DNA of 64,000 bases from positions 1 through 64,000 of the IMG/VR virus record IMGVR_UViG_3300017769_000001; one strand, given 5' to 3'. The stretch comes from a virus. A program made the position numbers and the translations under genes. Of this stretch, positions 1 to 8,360 are shown in pieces (within the stretch, counting starts at the first letter, position 1; each line of letters opens with the position of its first letter). The notes below the pieces were generated by a model. That model searched no databases. It worked only from the letters and a program-made list of their open reading frames with translations, and was not told the origin of the DNA.

Positions 1-2
1 AA

Positions 3-125
3 CTCTTTGATGAACAACCGCTCACAGCTCAGAAGCGTCGTTCTATCCATGATGAGTTTGTGAGGTTTTATGATTTCAAAGATAACCGACTATTACATAA
101 ACGATGGAGACTTCCAAACTTATAG
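3..125 (+). CDS. 3' end of a CDS entering from the left (partial)
   Basis: An open frame enters from the left edge and stops at 123-125. The peptide (LFDEQPLTAQ... ending RWRLPNL) has ordinary charged composition, but it overlaps the next gene by about 55 nt. A competing frame stops at 61-63, just before the next start. Which of the two is the real upstream gene cannot be decided from this fragment. Confidence 0.3.
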   Translation, partial: LFDEQPLTAQKRRSIHDEFVRFYDFKDNRLLHKRWRLPNL

Positions 126-603
126 AGAATTCATCAATTTTGTTCATCGCTCTAAGAGTTATGACAAAGACATCGAAGACTACGTCTATGGATTGTGGGT
201 TTCTATTCGAGACGGTAGCTGTACTTTTTACAGGTCTGAAGTTAATGGGACTGCGGGCGAAATAAAGGAACTAAGCCATTCAGAAGTATACGGCAAGCTG
301 AAGGGAGTTGCACTCAGTATAACCTCCAAAAGATCAAACTTCGATTACCGGGTAGGTCGGGAATTCTTGTACAATACGAACATAGTACATAAAACCATTT
401 GGAATAAACTGGTCGATGATCGACACTTTGTTGAGTCGGTTATCGGGTTGGACATATCCACTGAGGGTGGCCGAATACAGTTACGTACCGAGATATCTAG
501 GTGGTCGAAGTATTTCATATACGGCGGTGTCGAAGATATTGACAACGCGCTATCCAGCGCAGAGAGTATCAAGGATATTATGAGATTGGAGTATCTTCTA
601 TGA
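70..603 (+). CDS. Hypothetical protein, 177 aa
   Basis: Not recognised. A soluble alpha/beta protein starting MISKITDYYI, with GTGAGG at 60-65 just upstream as a ribosome site. It ends in a hydrophobic -EYLL, like many small proteins elsewhere in this window, and overlaps the primase start by 4 nt (ATGA), so it is translationally coupled to the primase-helicase operon. Confidence 0.7.
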   Translation: MISKITDYYINDGDFQTYREFINFVHRSKSYDKDIEDYVYGLWVSIRDGSCTFYRSEVNGTAGEIKELSHSEVYGKLKGVALSITSKRSNFDYRVGREFLYNTNIVHKTIWNKLVDDRHFVESVIGLDISTEGGRIQLRTEISRWSKYFIYGGVEDIDNALSSAESIKDIMRLEYLL

Positions 604-1538
604 ACAGAGACGATGCGTTTGACGCATTGGCTGATGACATTCGTGGTGCGATAGGAAGTACGACAACCGGCTCCGGCTTTCATCCTATAAATTGCCCAAT
701 GTGCAAGAATCGAGAGCAAGGGCAGAAGAAAGGCGGATTCAAATTCGAGCACGAGCAGATAATCTATAACTGCTTTCGTGGTAGTTGTGATGCCACCACG
801 GTGTACACTAAGGGTGAGCCGATCCCTAAGAAATTCAGGGCATTGATGGACGTCCTCGGGGTCACTATTCCGATCCAGTTGCGCTCGTACAAAAAGAGAT
901 CATTCAAAGAAGAACAGCTTGATGATCGATTCGAGAAAAACGTCTATAAGACGATGACGCTGCCCGAAGAGTGTCGGGGTCGGAACCTCGGAGATAAATG
1001 GGTCGATTTTCTCGTAGGCCGGGAGTGTATCTATTACGATCTCGACTTTCGGGTCGTTACTGGTGGGCCTTATAAAGGGTCTCTGGTCATCCCCCATTAT
1101 TTCTACGATAAGCTCATAGGGTGGGTTTATGTCACAAAGTCTGGGAGGTATGTCACTGAGAAAGGCAGCAGCGAATCGATGTTGTTCATTCCTTCGAAAA
1201 TCATACCGGAGAGACCACTGATCATAGAAGGTCAGATGGATGCTTTGTGCTTTCCCGACACAGTAGCGACTTGCGGCCCTAAGATAACACCAAAGCAAGC
1301 GTATCACTTGAGACATTCAAACCCCATAGTGCTTCCTGACAGACATGGGAGTAAGCTATACGAATCGGCAAAAGAGTATGGGTTTGACGTCTCGTTGCCC
1401 ATGTGGTCTGAGAAAGATCTCAATGCGGCTGTGATAAACCGTGGGATTATGGTCGCAGCGCATATGATACACAAAGGGATAATGAAACCCGGCCCAAAAT
1501 CAGATATACTTTACAAAAGGTGGACGAAAAATAAATGA
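600..1538 (+). CDS. DNA primase, T4 gp61-like, zinc-finger plus TOPRIM
   Basis: Makes RNA primers for lagging-strand synthesis with the helicase encoded next door. An N-terminal zinc-binding module is visible at residues about 30-65 (CPMCKN..., then CFRGSC). A TOPRIM core follows in the C-terminal half (LIIEGQMDALCF, the Glu of motif I). At 312 aa it is close to T4 gp61 (about 340). It overlaps both its upstream neighbour and the helicase by 4 nt. Zinc finger plus EGxxD plus the adjacent helicase make the assignment strong, although the specific T4 lineage is inferred. Confidence 0.85.
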   Translation: MNRDDAFDALADDIRGAIGSTTTGSGFHPINCPMCKNREQGQKKGGFKFEHEQIIYNCFRGSCDATTVYTKGEPIPKKFRALMDVLGVTIPIQLRSYKKRSFKEEQLDDRFEKNVYKTMTLPEECRGRNLGDKWVDFLVGRECIYYDLDFRVVTGGPYKGSLVIPHYFYDKLIGWVYVTKSGRYVTEKGSSESMLFIPSKIIPERPLIIEGQMDALCFPDTVATCGPKITPKQAYHLRHSNPIVLPDRHGSKLYESAKEYGFDVSLPMWSEKDLNAAVINRGIMVAAHMIHKGIMKPGPKSDILYKRWTKNK

Positions 1539-2917
1539 GCAGCATTGACAAGAAACAGAAACTCCTGATCGAACGGATCCTGACAAACAGAGAACTGTTT
1601 GTTAAATGTGTTCGGATCTTGAAGCCGAAATACTTCGACGAGCCGATGGATCGTGTTGTTGAGTACATCGGTGAACATTTCGCCGAGTACAAGAACATCC
1701 CAAAGCTCGATGTGATAGACGCTGAAACTGGCGTTGAGCTTCGAGAATCTCCGGTAGACTCGGATGATATGAACTACGTCGAAAAAGAAATCGAGAAGTT
1801 CTGTCAAGAACAGGCGATGATGAACGCGGTTCTTGAAGGTGCTGATCTGATTCAGGACGGTGACATATCAGCCGTAGATGCATTGGTGAAGGATGCGCTT
1901 CGGGTTAAGCTCGACAACTCTCTGGGTACGGAGATATTCGAAAACCCGGAAGAGCGTATCAACACCATGGATGAAATGAAAGACCATCGTAAGATCGGTC
2001 TTGATTGTATTGACGACAAGATCGGTTATATCGGTCGCGGGGAACTCGGTGTTGTCGCAGCCGTATCCGGTGGCGGTAAGTCTGTGATGCTCGGCAATAT
2101 CGGGTATTATCTGGCAAGACAGAATCTGAATGTTCTTTTCATCAGTCTTGAGCTTGACGAGGGTCTGTACTCGAAGCGTCTTGATACGATCACTACGAAC
2201 TACGATATCGGAGAACACCGAGAAAGCGCCAAGCTGATCGCTGAAGAGCTTGGAAAGCTATCGACATCCATGGGTAGTATGCTGGTCAAACGCCTGCCAA
2301 ATGGAACAACAGCAAGCCAGATCAACGCGTATGTCATGGAATACTACATCCAGAGAGGATACTATCCTGATGTTCTGATTGTCGACTATCTGTCTGGCAT
2401 GGGCGTCGATGGAATGAAGTCTCTGGTTGGCGCAAACAAATACGATACAGACAAAGTGAAATCAGAAGCACTGCGTGAGATCGCCAACGATATCAACGCG
2501 TATGCGTTCACAGCCGCACAGATTAACCGTGAAGGTCAGGATGCGTACTCTGGTATCAATCCGATGCATATTCAGGGCGGTATCTCCTTGATCCAAACTT
2601 CCGATTGGACAATCGCGATGGTTGCAAATCAGGAAGACATCGATAATAATCAGTTCAAGACTGTCGAGTTGAAGCTCCGGAACGCGGCTGTTACTTACAA
2701 AATGCATACTGGGTATAAGAACCCTGATACACTCCGGTACACCAACAGTCCCGGTGGCTCTACAACAAAACGAAGTGGAAAGAGAACACTCGGATCATCA
2801 TCACCAGCAAAGAGCTTGAAATCTGCTCCGAAGGAAAGTAAGAAGGTCGTTCAAGAAGCGGACGACCCTGTTGAATCAAAGGTCAAGGGTGCTATGAAAG
2901 CACTAAGGAGGCGTTAA
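1535..2917 (+). CDS. Replicative DNA helicase, DnaB/gp41 family
   Basis: Hexameric RecA-fold helicase that unwinds the fork 5' to 3' and works with the primase. At 460 aa it matches T4 gp41 (475 aa). The P-loop is AAVSGGGKS near residue 175, followed by the Walker B strand VLIVDYLSG near 280 and a QINREG segment near 330 typical of DnaB-class sensor regions. The C-terminal 50 residues are a basic, low-complexity Ser/Lys tail. It is translationally coupled to the primase (ATGA overlap). Confidence 0.9.
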   Translation: MSSIDKKQKLLIERILTNRELFVKCVRILKPKYFDEPMDRVVEYIGEHFAEYKNIPKLDVIDAETGVELRESPVDSDDMNYVEKEIEKFCQEQAMMNAVLEGADLIQDGDISAVDALVKDALRVKLDNSLGTEIFENPEERINTMDEMKDHRKIGLDCIDDKIGYIGRGELGVVAAVSGGGKSVMLGNIGYYLARQNLNVLFISLELDEGLYSKRLDTITTNYDIGEHRESAKLIAEELGKLSTSMGSMLVKRLPNGTTASQINAYVMEYYIQRGYYPDVLIVDYLSGMGVDGMKSLVGANKYDTDKVKSEALREIANDINAYAFTAAQINREGQDAYSGINPMHIQGGISLIQTSDWTIAMVANQEDIDNNQFKTVELKLRNAAVTYKMHTGYKNPDTLRYTNSPGGSTTKRSGKRTLGSSSPAKSLKSAPKESKKVVQEADDPVESKVKGAMKALRRR

Positions 2918-3202
2918 GTGGAAATCTCAAGAATTTCTCCGGGGGAATGGCACCGAGTAGTAAACCAAAAGCTCCCCAAAATGTTCAAGGGGATTGAGGG
3001 ATACTCTTCAAGTCAGACTCGAAGAGATATTGTCGCTCGATGGATTCGTCGGTTGATAAAGCAATCCCCATACAGTGCTGCCGTATCTCGCAGGATTATT
3101 AAAGAAGCGACATCAGTCGTTCAATTTGAATCTGGGCACCCGTTGGAAATTGTCATCGGACATGATGAAAAATGTCGAGAGGTCGTGAGGGTAAGATTGT
3201 GA
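2918..3202 (+). CDS. Hypothetical basic protein, 94 aa, GTG start
   Basis: Starts with GTG at 2918 directly after the helicase stop, preceded by a near-perfect AAGGAGG at 2904-2910, which decides this start. The product is Arg/Lys-rich (RRDIVARWIRRLIK) and probably a small helical protein. It lies inside the replication operon. No family recognised. Confidence 0.6.
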   Translation: MEISRISPGEWHRVVNQKLPKMFKGIEGYSSSQTRRDIVARWIRRLIKQSPYSAAVSRRIIKEATSVVQFESGHPLEIVIGHDEKCREVVRVRL

Positions 3203-3714
3203 TTAAAGAAGAAAACTACGAATGGATCATCAGGCATCTTGAATCCGCAAAACATCGAGCAACATTCAGCAAAGATCCGTCTACGAAGGTCGGTGCTGTT
3301 CTGGTTGAGCCGGATTACAAGCGTGATCACTCATACGGGTACAACGGATTCCCGAGAGGCGTCAAGGATATAAATCTGACGGACAGGGATTACAAGTATC
3401 CGAGGACGGTTCATGCGGAACTGAACTGTATCCTGAATTCCGACAGGAATCTTAAAGGACATATCCTGTTCTGCACACTAGCTCCGTGTGCCGGGTGCGC
3501 AGCAGCGATAATCCAGAAAGAGATCGCCGTTGTCTATCACATTCAGGAGAACTTTACAGCTACAGACAGGTGGCATGAAAGCCATGCTGTTGCTATCTCC
3601 ATGTTCGAAGAAGCCGGGGTCGAATGTTACGGCGTTTATATGGATCGTGGTTCTATCCAATTCGTACCAATGCATCACCAGAAAATGATCATCGAATCAA
3701 ATCGGAGGTTGTGA
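3199..3714 (+). CDS. Deoxycytidylate (dCMP) deaminase family
   Basis: Deaminates dCMP to dUMP, feeding the thymidylate-synthase homologue two genes downstream. The zinc-dependent cytidine-deaminase motifs are clear: HAELNCIL (zinc His and proton-shuttling Glu) and LAPCAGCAA (PCxxC). GTG 3199 overlaps the preceding stop and has GAGGG about 8 nt upstream; ATG 3172 would also be in frame but lacks a ribosome site. The operon dCMP deaminase - lysozyme-like - thyA family is compact, with ATGA overlaps. Confidence 0.85.
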   Translation: MIKEENYEWIIRHLESAKHRATFSKDPSTKVGAVLVEPDYKRDHSYGYNGFPRGVKDINLTDRDYKYPRTVHAELNCILNSDRNLKGHILFCTLAPCAGCAAAIIQKEIAVVYHIQENFTATDRWHESHAVAISMFEEAGVECYGVYMDRGSIQFVPMHHQKMIIESNRRL

Positions 3715-4256
3715 TGAGCTGGAAAAACAGCGAGATTTATCGTTCCCGTGGGATCATAATGGCAATTGTCATTATGATTCTGATCATTTCTTGTGCTCCT
3801 GCTGCTGCGAGTCCGAAGACATCATGCGAACTCAACGGGTTTGAGAGAAGTATTGTGAGCCTTTCTTACAGCATCGGAGAACCATATGATCTGGGTGAGA
3901 CCATGGTTGCTATCGCTTTGGAAGAAAGTGAACTTGGGAGGTATCGGATATCACTATCAGACCCATCGGCTGGCGTTTACCACACGTTAATATCCCATGC
4001 TATCAAAGATTTGGGGTGGAAAGACAATTCGTACAACAGGAACAGAGCAGCACAACTTCTGATTGACGACCATGTATATGCCGCACACTTAGCCATAGGT
4101 GTTCTAAAGTGGTGGCATAACTATCGTGGCGGGGATTGGAAAGAGACCCTTTCCGGATACAACGGCGGACACAAAGGAAACCCGTCCTACGTTCGCCGAA
4201 TTGCAAACCATATCAAGCACATAAGACAATGTAAGTGGGTGGAATCTTTTTCATGA
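3714..4256 (+). CDS. Exported lysozyme / lytic-transglycosylase-like protein
   Basis: 180 aa from ATG 3714, which overlaps the previous stop. Residues 12-33 form a hydrophobic segment ending in PAAAS, a signal peptide or signal anchor. The mature part resembles SLT-type domains: an ALEESELG segment (candidate catalytic Glu), a helical middle and LSGYNGGHKGNPSYV, similar to the YNGG signature near the substrate cleft of lytic transglycosylases. A role in peptidoglycan degradation, as exported endolysin or entry enzyme, is likely. The signal anchor suggests export without a classical holin step. Confidence 0.65.
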   Translation: MSWKNSEIYRSRGIIMAIVIMILIISCAPAAASPKTSCELNGFERSIVSLSYSIGEPYDLGETMVAIALEESELGRYRISLSDPSAGVYHTLISHAIKDLGWKDNSYNRNRAAQLLIDDHVYAAHLAIGVLKWWHNYRGGDWKETLSGYNGGHKGNPSYVRRIANHIKHIRQCKWVESFS

Positions 4257-5158
4257 AAGTATATTTTGACGAAGCTGGTTATATCGGACTGTTGGCGGAC
4301 ATTCTCAGGAACGGCGTCAGCGTTCCCGATAGAACTGGAGTGGGAAGTATTGCTGTTTTCGACCGGAAACTCGTATTCAATGCCGGGAAACAATTTCCCT
4401 TCAGGACTGTCGAGGCGGCTCCACTGCGGTACTCCTATGAAGAGTTCTGGATGTTCCTCAGAGGTGAGACGCAAACAAAGCAGTTAGAAGTGAAGGGGAT
4501 CAACTTCTGGAAGGGGAACACAAGCAGGCAGTTCCTCGACAATCGTGGATTGTTCTATGTCGATGAGGGCGACATGAATAAGGCATATGGATTCCAGTTT
4601 CGGGGGTTCGGCGGCGAAAAATCCCCGACGACTGATGGTGTTGATGGCGGTAAAGATCAACTCAAAGATCTGTTCGCCAATCTCAAGAAAGACCCATACA
4701 GCCGTAGACATTATGTTACTTTCTGGAATCCCGCTCAGTTAGACGAAATGGCACTGACGCCATGTTGGCATTCACATCAGTTTGTGGTATTGCCTGACGA
4801 AAACGGCGATGACACGCTTCATCTGAAGATGTTGAACAGAAGTCTGGACACCGTTTACGGCTGTATGTTCGCTGTACAGCAGTATGCGCTGTACCAAAAA
4901 GCCATCGCAGAAATTTTCGGATTCAAAGTCGGAACCATCTCGTGTGACCTGACTCAAGTTCATATCTACAATAACCAGATCGAATATGCGAAGGAACTGG
5001 TGGCTCGGAAGCTCGGAAAGCCGGGTGAAGTTCGATTCAAGAAGAAACTCAAAGATCTCGACGATCTTCTTAATCTGAAGTGGGAAGACATTGAAGTCAC
5101 TGGTCTGGAAGTCAATAAGGAACCGTTCAAGACACCCAAACCACCGATGGCTAAATAA
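4253..5158 (+). CDS. Thymidylate-synthase family protein with altered active-site residues
   Basis: 301 aa from ATG 4253, which overlaps the preceding stop. Family landmarks are present: DRTGVGS, the catalytic Glu region (YEEFWMFL), SRRHYVTFWNP, the nucleophile Cys (LTPCWHS), the phosphate-binding NRSLD and VHIYNN. Two positions are odd. The His after the catalytic Cys is Trp (PCW, not PCH), and the Asn that reads the pyrimidine ring in the RSxDxxLGxPFN block is Ala (DTVYGCMFA). In dCMP hydroxymethylases that Asn is Asp. The enzyme could therefore be an unusual thymidylate synthase or a pyrimidine hydroxymethylase. It lies downstream of dCMP deaminase. Confidence 0.8.
   Translation: MKVYFDEAGYIGLLADILRNGVSVPDRTGVGSIAVFDRKLVFNAGKQFPFRTVEAAPLRYSYEEFWMFLRGETQTKQLEVKGINFWKGNTSRQFLDNRGLFYVDEGDMNKAYGFQFRGFGGEKSPTTDGVDGGKDQLKDLFANLKKDPYSRRHYVTFWNPAQLDEMALTPCWHSHQFVVLPDENGDDTLHLKMLNRSLDTVYGCMFAVQQYALYQKAIAEIFGFKVGTISCDLTQVHIYNNQIEYAKELVARKLGKPGEVRFKKKLKDLDDLLNLKWEDIEVTGLEVNKEPFKTPKPPMAK
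5151..5157 (+). promoter_or_regulatory. T4-like late promoter motif CTAAATA
   Basis: CTAAATA lies inside the stop region of the thyA-like gene, 28 bp before the start of the tagged membrane-protein gene at 5186. It resembles the T4 late promoter TATAAATA and recurs at the same distance from other presumed late genes here. Confidence 0.6.
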
Positions 5159-5185
5159 GAAGACAACAAGTAAGAGTCTTTTCAA

Positions 5186-5800
5186 ATGCATGTGAATGAA
5201 CTATACGACCTCAAAGAGATTGACGAGTCTGTTGAAATCGAATCGTTCTTTAACGAAATGATTTTCGAGGGCATCGTCGAATCTCGTGAAGAAGCACAAG
5301 TTCTCACTGAAAGCCGGGTGAACAAAGTAATTCAAGACTACGTTCGTCGATATGGGGGATCTGCTCCCCCTGAAGCGATGGTATTTCAGGATGTGAGAAA
5401 CCCGAAACATTACGCCATACTGGCGGCTGGCGATGGCACTTTCTTCCGTTTTGATGTGGTGAACGACAAGGTTGTGAATGAAGAACGATATCGTGATTTC
5501 CGGGAACTGATGGATGAACGAGAAGTTCTGACAAATGGAACCTTTCGCCCGGTAGACACCAGAACATACCTTCAGAAAAATTGGAAGCGTCTTCTGATGT
5601 GGCTGATTGGTGGTACTGCTGTTGCACTTATCGGAGCACCGATACTCTTCGCATGGCTGATGTCAATTGCAAGCGCGGTGTCATTTGTCGCAAAAGTTGC
5701 AGTCGGTGTTGCTGCTGTCGCCGGGACTGGATGGCTGATGCAACGTCTCTCTGGTAACGATGGCGCAACGGATCGCTGGAACGCATCAGGGAGAATGTGA
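5186..5800 (+). CDS. Late membrane protein with putative capsid-targeting-like N-terminus
   Basis: 204 aa. The N-terminus (MHVNELYDLKEID) is a divergent version of the MRVEELxE leader shared by many late proteins here. A soluble beta-rich middle (residues about 45-125) precedes a strongly hydrophobic stretch at 135-190 with two or three membrane helices (LLMWLIGGTAVALIG...). It looks paralogous to the next gene and to the one at 11145. Preceded by CTAAATA at 5151. A packaged protein that inserts into the host envelope on entry is my inference. Confidence 0.7.
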   Translation: MHVNELYDLKEIDESVEIESFFNEMIFEGIVESREEAQVLTESRVNKVIQDYVRRYGGSAPPEAMVFQDVRNPKHYAILAAGDGTFFRFDVVNDKVVNEERYRDFRELMDEREVLTNGTFRPVDTRTYLQKNWKRLLMWLIGGTAVALIGAPILFAWLMSIASAVSFVAKVAVGVAAVAGTGWLMQRLSGNDGATDRWNASGRM

Positions 5801-6285
5801 TGAGAGTCGACGAAGTATTACAGATTGAGTCGTCTGATGAGATCATGGAATCTTTCGCAATCGCGAAGATTCGGAAGGAAGTCACTAAGTATAGCGGGAA
5901 GAACGCCAATGTGAAAATTCTTCAGTCTCCAAAGAAACGATCCCATTACAGGATCTTCGTAGAGGATGATGGTAAAGTAAAGACTGTGGAAATGATTGAC
6001 GGGAAGTTCGACAATACATCTTCGCAGTCGTTGTCTTCGTCGGCAAAGGAAATCACGATGCTCGAACTCCGTGGGTGGGCTGACATCGATCCCCGGAGTT
6101 GGGTTGAGAAGCACAAGACTGCTCTCATTATGGGCGCGGCAGGTCTCACGACAGCGATTGCTTTGGGGTCTGCTGGGCTCATACCAGTAACTGCCGTTCT
6201 CATGCCAATCATATCGACGTTCCTTGGTGTATTCGGAAGTTTGTTCAAAGATAATATCTCCGCCCCATTATCAACTTCTGATTGA
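5800..6285 (+). CDS. Late membrane protein with MRVDEV leader
   Basis: 161 aa from ATG 5800, overlapping the previous stop and preceded by AGGGAGA. The N-terminus MRVDEVLQIES belongs to the shared leader family. A soluble domain (about residues 25-100) is followed by two C-terminal hydrophobic helices (TALIMGAAGLTTAIALG and a second ending in FLGVFGSLF). It has the same architecture as its upstream neighbour, so a duplicated pair is likely. No enzymatic motif is visible. Confidence 0.7.
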   Translation: MRVDEVLQIESSDEIMESFAIAKIRKEVTKYSGKNANVKILQSPKKRSHYRIFVEDDGKVKTVEMIDGKFDNTSSQSLSSSAKEITMLELRGWADIDPRSWVEKHKTALIMGAAGLTTAIALGSAGLIPVTAVLMPIISTFLGVFGSLFKDNISAPLSTSD

Positions 6286-6310
6286 CATCGATTAGATAAC
6301 ACCTCATAAT
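6282..6310 (+). promoter_or_regulatory. Sigma70-like promoter TTGACA-17-CATAAT
   Basis: Perfect -35 TTGACA at 6282-6287, a 17 nt spacer and -10 CATAAT at 6305-6310. Predicted to initiate near 6317 and drive the membrane-protein gene at 6344 and perhaps the ClpP-like gene. Confidence 0.7.
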
Positions 6311-6347
6311 GAAACCTCACAAATATGTAAAAGAGGTTTCATTATGA
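6308..6347 (+). promoter_or_regulatory. Inverted repeat that can sequester the ribosome site of the 6344 gene
   Basis: ATGAAACCTC pairs with GAGGTTTCAT across a 14 nt loop, burying the GAGG ribosome site just before ATG 6344. Transcripts starting at the promoter here (about 6317) would lack most of the 5' arm and leave the site open. Read-through transcripts from upstream would fold it shut. Confidence 0.6.
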
Positions 6348-6793
6348 AAGAAATAATCAAATCCCTACTGGGTTACGTTTTCGCATTCTCCGTCACCGGC
6401 CTTCTTATCTGGTACTCCGAAATAATCGCCGGGATCTTCGTCGCGGTTGTTTACATACTGGCGGCTTTGATGACAGCTGGGGTCGCTAAGTTTTATAGTT
6501 CAAAAGAGAATGAACGCGTTCGCCTGTACACGGCTACTTTTAAGAGGTCAAGAAAAAGTAGCGGATTCGAATTCTTCAAATACCTTTGCGAGAACGACAT
6601 GGTTCGAATGGCATATCATACAAGCATCATCATTCTGACCTTTATTTCTTTTGCTGTTATTGCTATAGTTTCAGGAGAAAACCACGCCCTTTACTCTGCG
6701 TTTTGGTTGATGTTGGTATCTGTTATTGTTGCCGAAAATCAATATCGTGGAGTGAAAGAATATTTTCTTGACAACCAGACAACCAACAAGTAA
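6344..6793 (+). CDS. Integral membrane protein, 149 aa
   Basis: Four hydrophobic helices are visible: about residues 8-26, 27-49, 94-113 and 115-133. A basic cytoplasmic loop (FKRSRKSSGFEFFKYL) lies between the pairs. It has its own sigma70-like promoter and a leader hairpin over its ribosome site, so it is probably expressed early. Function not recognised; a holin is unlikely given four helices and early expression. Confidence 0.65.
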   Translation: MKEIIKSLLGYVFAFSVTGLLIWYSEIIAGIFVAVVYILAALMTAGVAKFYSSKENERVRLYTATFKRSRKSSGFEFFKYLCENDMVRMAYHTSIIILTFISFAVIAIVSGENHALYSAFWLMLVSVIVAENQYRGVKEYFLDNQTTNK

Positions 6794-6830
6794 TATCTCA
6801 ATTCAAGAAACAAATAAGGATCAATGACTT

Positions 6831-7790
6831 ATGACAAAGCCAGCAAAATCAAATTCCCCCGGAGTTGCAGTCATCCAACAGACGAAACCGTTTCGTCTGG
6901 AGGAAAGTGACGGAATCGCTCGACTGTTCCTTCACGGAAAGTTTGAAAGTGTTGAGGATAACACTAAGTTGGTGTCTGACCTCCACGACATTTCAAAGAA
7001 GTTCAATATCATCGAAGTGTGGGTCTCTTCTGATGGTGGTTACGTTACAATCCTGACAGAGATCATCGAAGCACTTCGTAACTTCAAGACGGTTGTAACC
7101 ATCTGCAACTCTTCGGCATCTTCCGCTGGGGCTATGATCTGGTCTCTCGGCGACATCCGAGTCGTATCCCCGTTCTCACAGCTCATGTGGCACCGGGAAA
7201 GTTACGGCTACTATGGCAAGACAAACCAACACGAGGACGTTCTGGAAAGCCAGAAGAAGGTATTCCCAATCCTCATGGAGTACTGTGTTGGTGATATCCT
7301 GACTCAAGAAGAGAAGGATAAAGCCATGTACACCGAAATCCACAAATCCGGCAAGGAAATGATCGAAAGCGGGTTCGCAATCGAATATCAGGATTATCAA
7401 CAGCGCGTTCATGAAGCTGATCATGGCCGATTCTCTCAGATTGGTATCATGTATTACGACAATCTGAGACAAGTAACTATGATGTCCACGCCAGATGGTA
7501 TGGTGTCTATCGTCGGAGCAATTGACACCTCCCCGTACCGTGCATCATTCTATGACATCGGCGTTGCGGATAACATTCGAGTTGAACTTCCGAATCATGA
7601 TGATATGATGATTCTGAGCGCAGAAGAATACTGCGACATGGAGCAGAAGTACTTCGACGATGTTTCTGAGAAATACAAGAAACTCGAAGAAGAAGTGAAG
7701 AAAGGCGGAACTACCCGCAAACCAACAAAGAAGCGAGCAGTCAAGAAGGCCGCTCCACGTAAAACCACCAAAGCACCAAAAGAGGCGTAA
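6831..7790 (+). CDS. ClpP-like serine protease
   Basis: 319 aa. The ClpP/crotonase-type fold shows VSSDGGYV (oxyanion-hole Gly), SSASSAGAMIWSL with the nucleophile Ser at about residue 97, and LMWHRESYGYYG with the catalytic His at about 120. After the roughly 200 aa protease domain comes an acidic helix and a 30-residue Lys/Arg/Pro-rich tail (TRKPTKKRAVKK), not found in cellular ClpP and possibly nucleic-acid binding. Candidate roles are processing of phage proteins or host-protein turnover. No Clp ATPase gene is nearby. Confidence 0.8.
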   Translation: MTKPAKSNSPGVAVIQQTKPFRLEESDGIARLFLHGKFESVEDNTKLVSDLHDISKKFNIIEVWVSSDGGYVTILTEIIEALRNFKTVVTICNSSASSAGAMIWSLGDIRVVSPFSQLMWHRESYGYYGKTNQHEDVLESQKKVFPILMEYCVGDILTQEEKDKAMYTEIHKSGKEMIESGFAIEYQDYQQRVHEADHGRFSQIGIMYYDNLRQVTMMSTPDGMVSIVGAIDTSPYRASFYDIGVADNIRVELPNHDDMMILSAEEYCDMEQKYFDDVSEKYKKLEEEVKKGGTTRKPTKKRAVKKAAPRKTTKAPKEA

Positions 7791-7792
7791 TT

Positions 7793-8035
7793 ATGTCCCG
7801 TTACCAACGTAAAGAGAAGCCGCACAAACGCATCATCGCTCAGATGAAAGAGAATTACTTCGCCGCGAAGAGTGAGGCTCGCAATCGTTCTTTCACCAAG
7901 GAACAGGAAATTGAACTGTGTTATCTGGAAGATGAAATCGGGCGTCGATGGTTCCGATTCTTCGCAGATCACTATCTCACAGAAACTCTGAATGAGTACT
8001 GTGCCATCATCAACAATGCACCGAAGAGGAAGTAA
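7793..8035 (+). CDS. Small basic protein, 80 aa
   Basis: Starts 2 nt after the ClpP-like gene. Basic N-terminus (SRYQRKEKPHKRI), then mainly helical and acidic. Between the protease and another small helical protein, it is probably co-expressed with them. No family recognised. Confidence 0.6.
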   Translation: MSRYQRKEKPHKRIIAQMKENYFAAKSEARNRSFTKEQEIELCYLEDEIGRRWFRFFADHYLTETLNEYCAIINNAPKRK

Positions 8036-8037
8036 TA

Positions 8038-8334
8038 ATGGCGAAAGATGCAAAGATCCGGGTAGCAGACCTTACCCCAAGTGAAACGGAGGAACTGAAA
8101 AAGTACCTCAAAGAAGCAACCGTCGCGAAAATCGCAATGAGCCAGTACAAGGAAAAGCTGGACGAAATTGCTGAAGTTGCATGTGACGCTCTGAATCTGA
8201 AAAAATCGGAGTTCAACAAGCACGCAAACATCGCGTACGAATCTCACAAGGCAAAAGAAGCCTTGGAGAAAGCTGAAGAAATCTACGGAAACGCGGTTCG
8301 CCTCGGTCTGATCGAAGACGACTACGAAGGCTAG
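8038..8334 (+). CDS. Small helical protein, 98 aa
   Basis: Almost entirely heptad-like charged helix (ETEELKKYLKEATVAKI, then KAKEALEKAEEIYG), probably a coiled coil. Last gene of the ClpP-like operon, followed by a strong terminator at 8361. Function unknown. Confidence 0.65.
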   Translation: MAKDAKIRVADLTPSETEELKKYLKEATVAKIAMSQYKEKLDEIAEVACDALNLKKSEFNKHANIAYESHKAKEALEKAEEIYGNAVRLGLIEDDYEG

Positions 8335-8360
8335 ACAGCTGGTCTGTAAGAGAGTAAAAT

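Noticed and set aside
4235-4252. GTG 4235 as start of the thymidylate-synthase homologue
   Set aside because: ATG 4253 overlaps the previous stop in the same way as other genes of the operon and matches the family N-terminus.
6831-7790. ClpP-like protein as the prohead protease cutting the leaders
   Set aside because: The (L/I)-x-E rule belongs to the gp21-type protease, whose gene is not in this window; no head genes lie near the ClpP-like gene.
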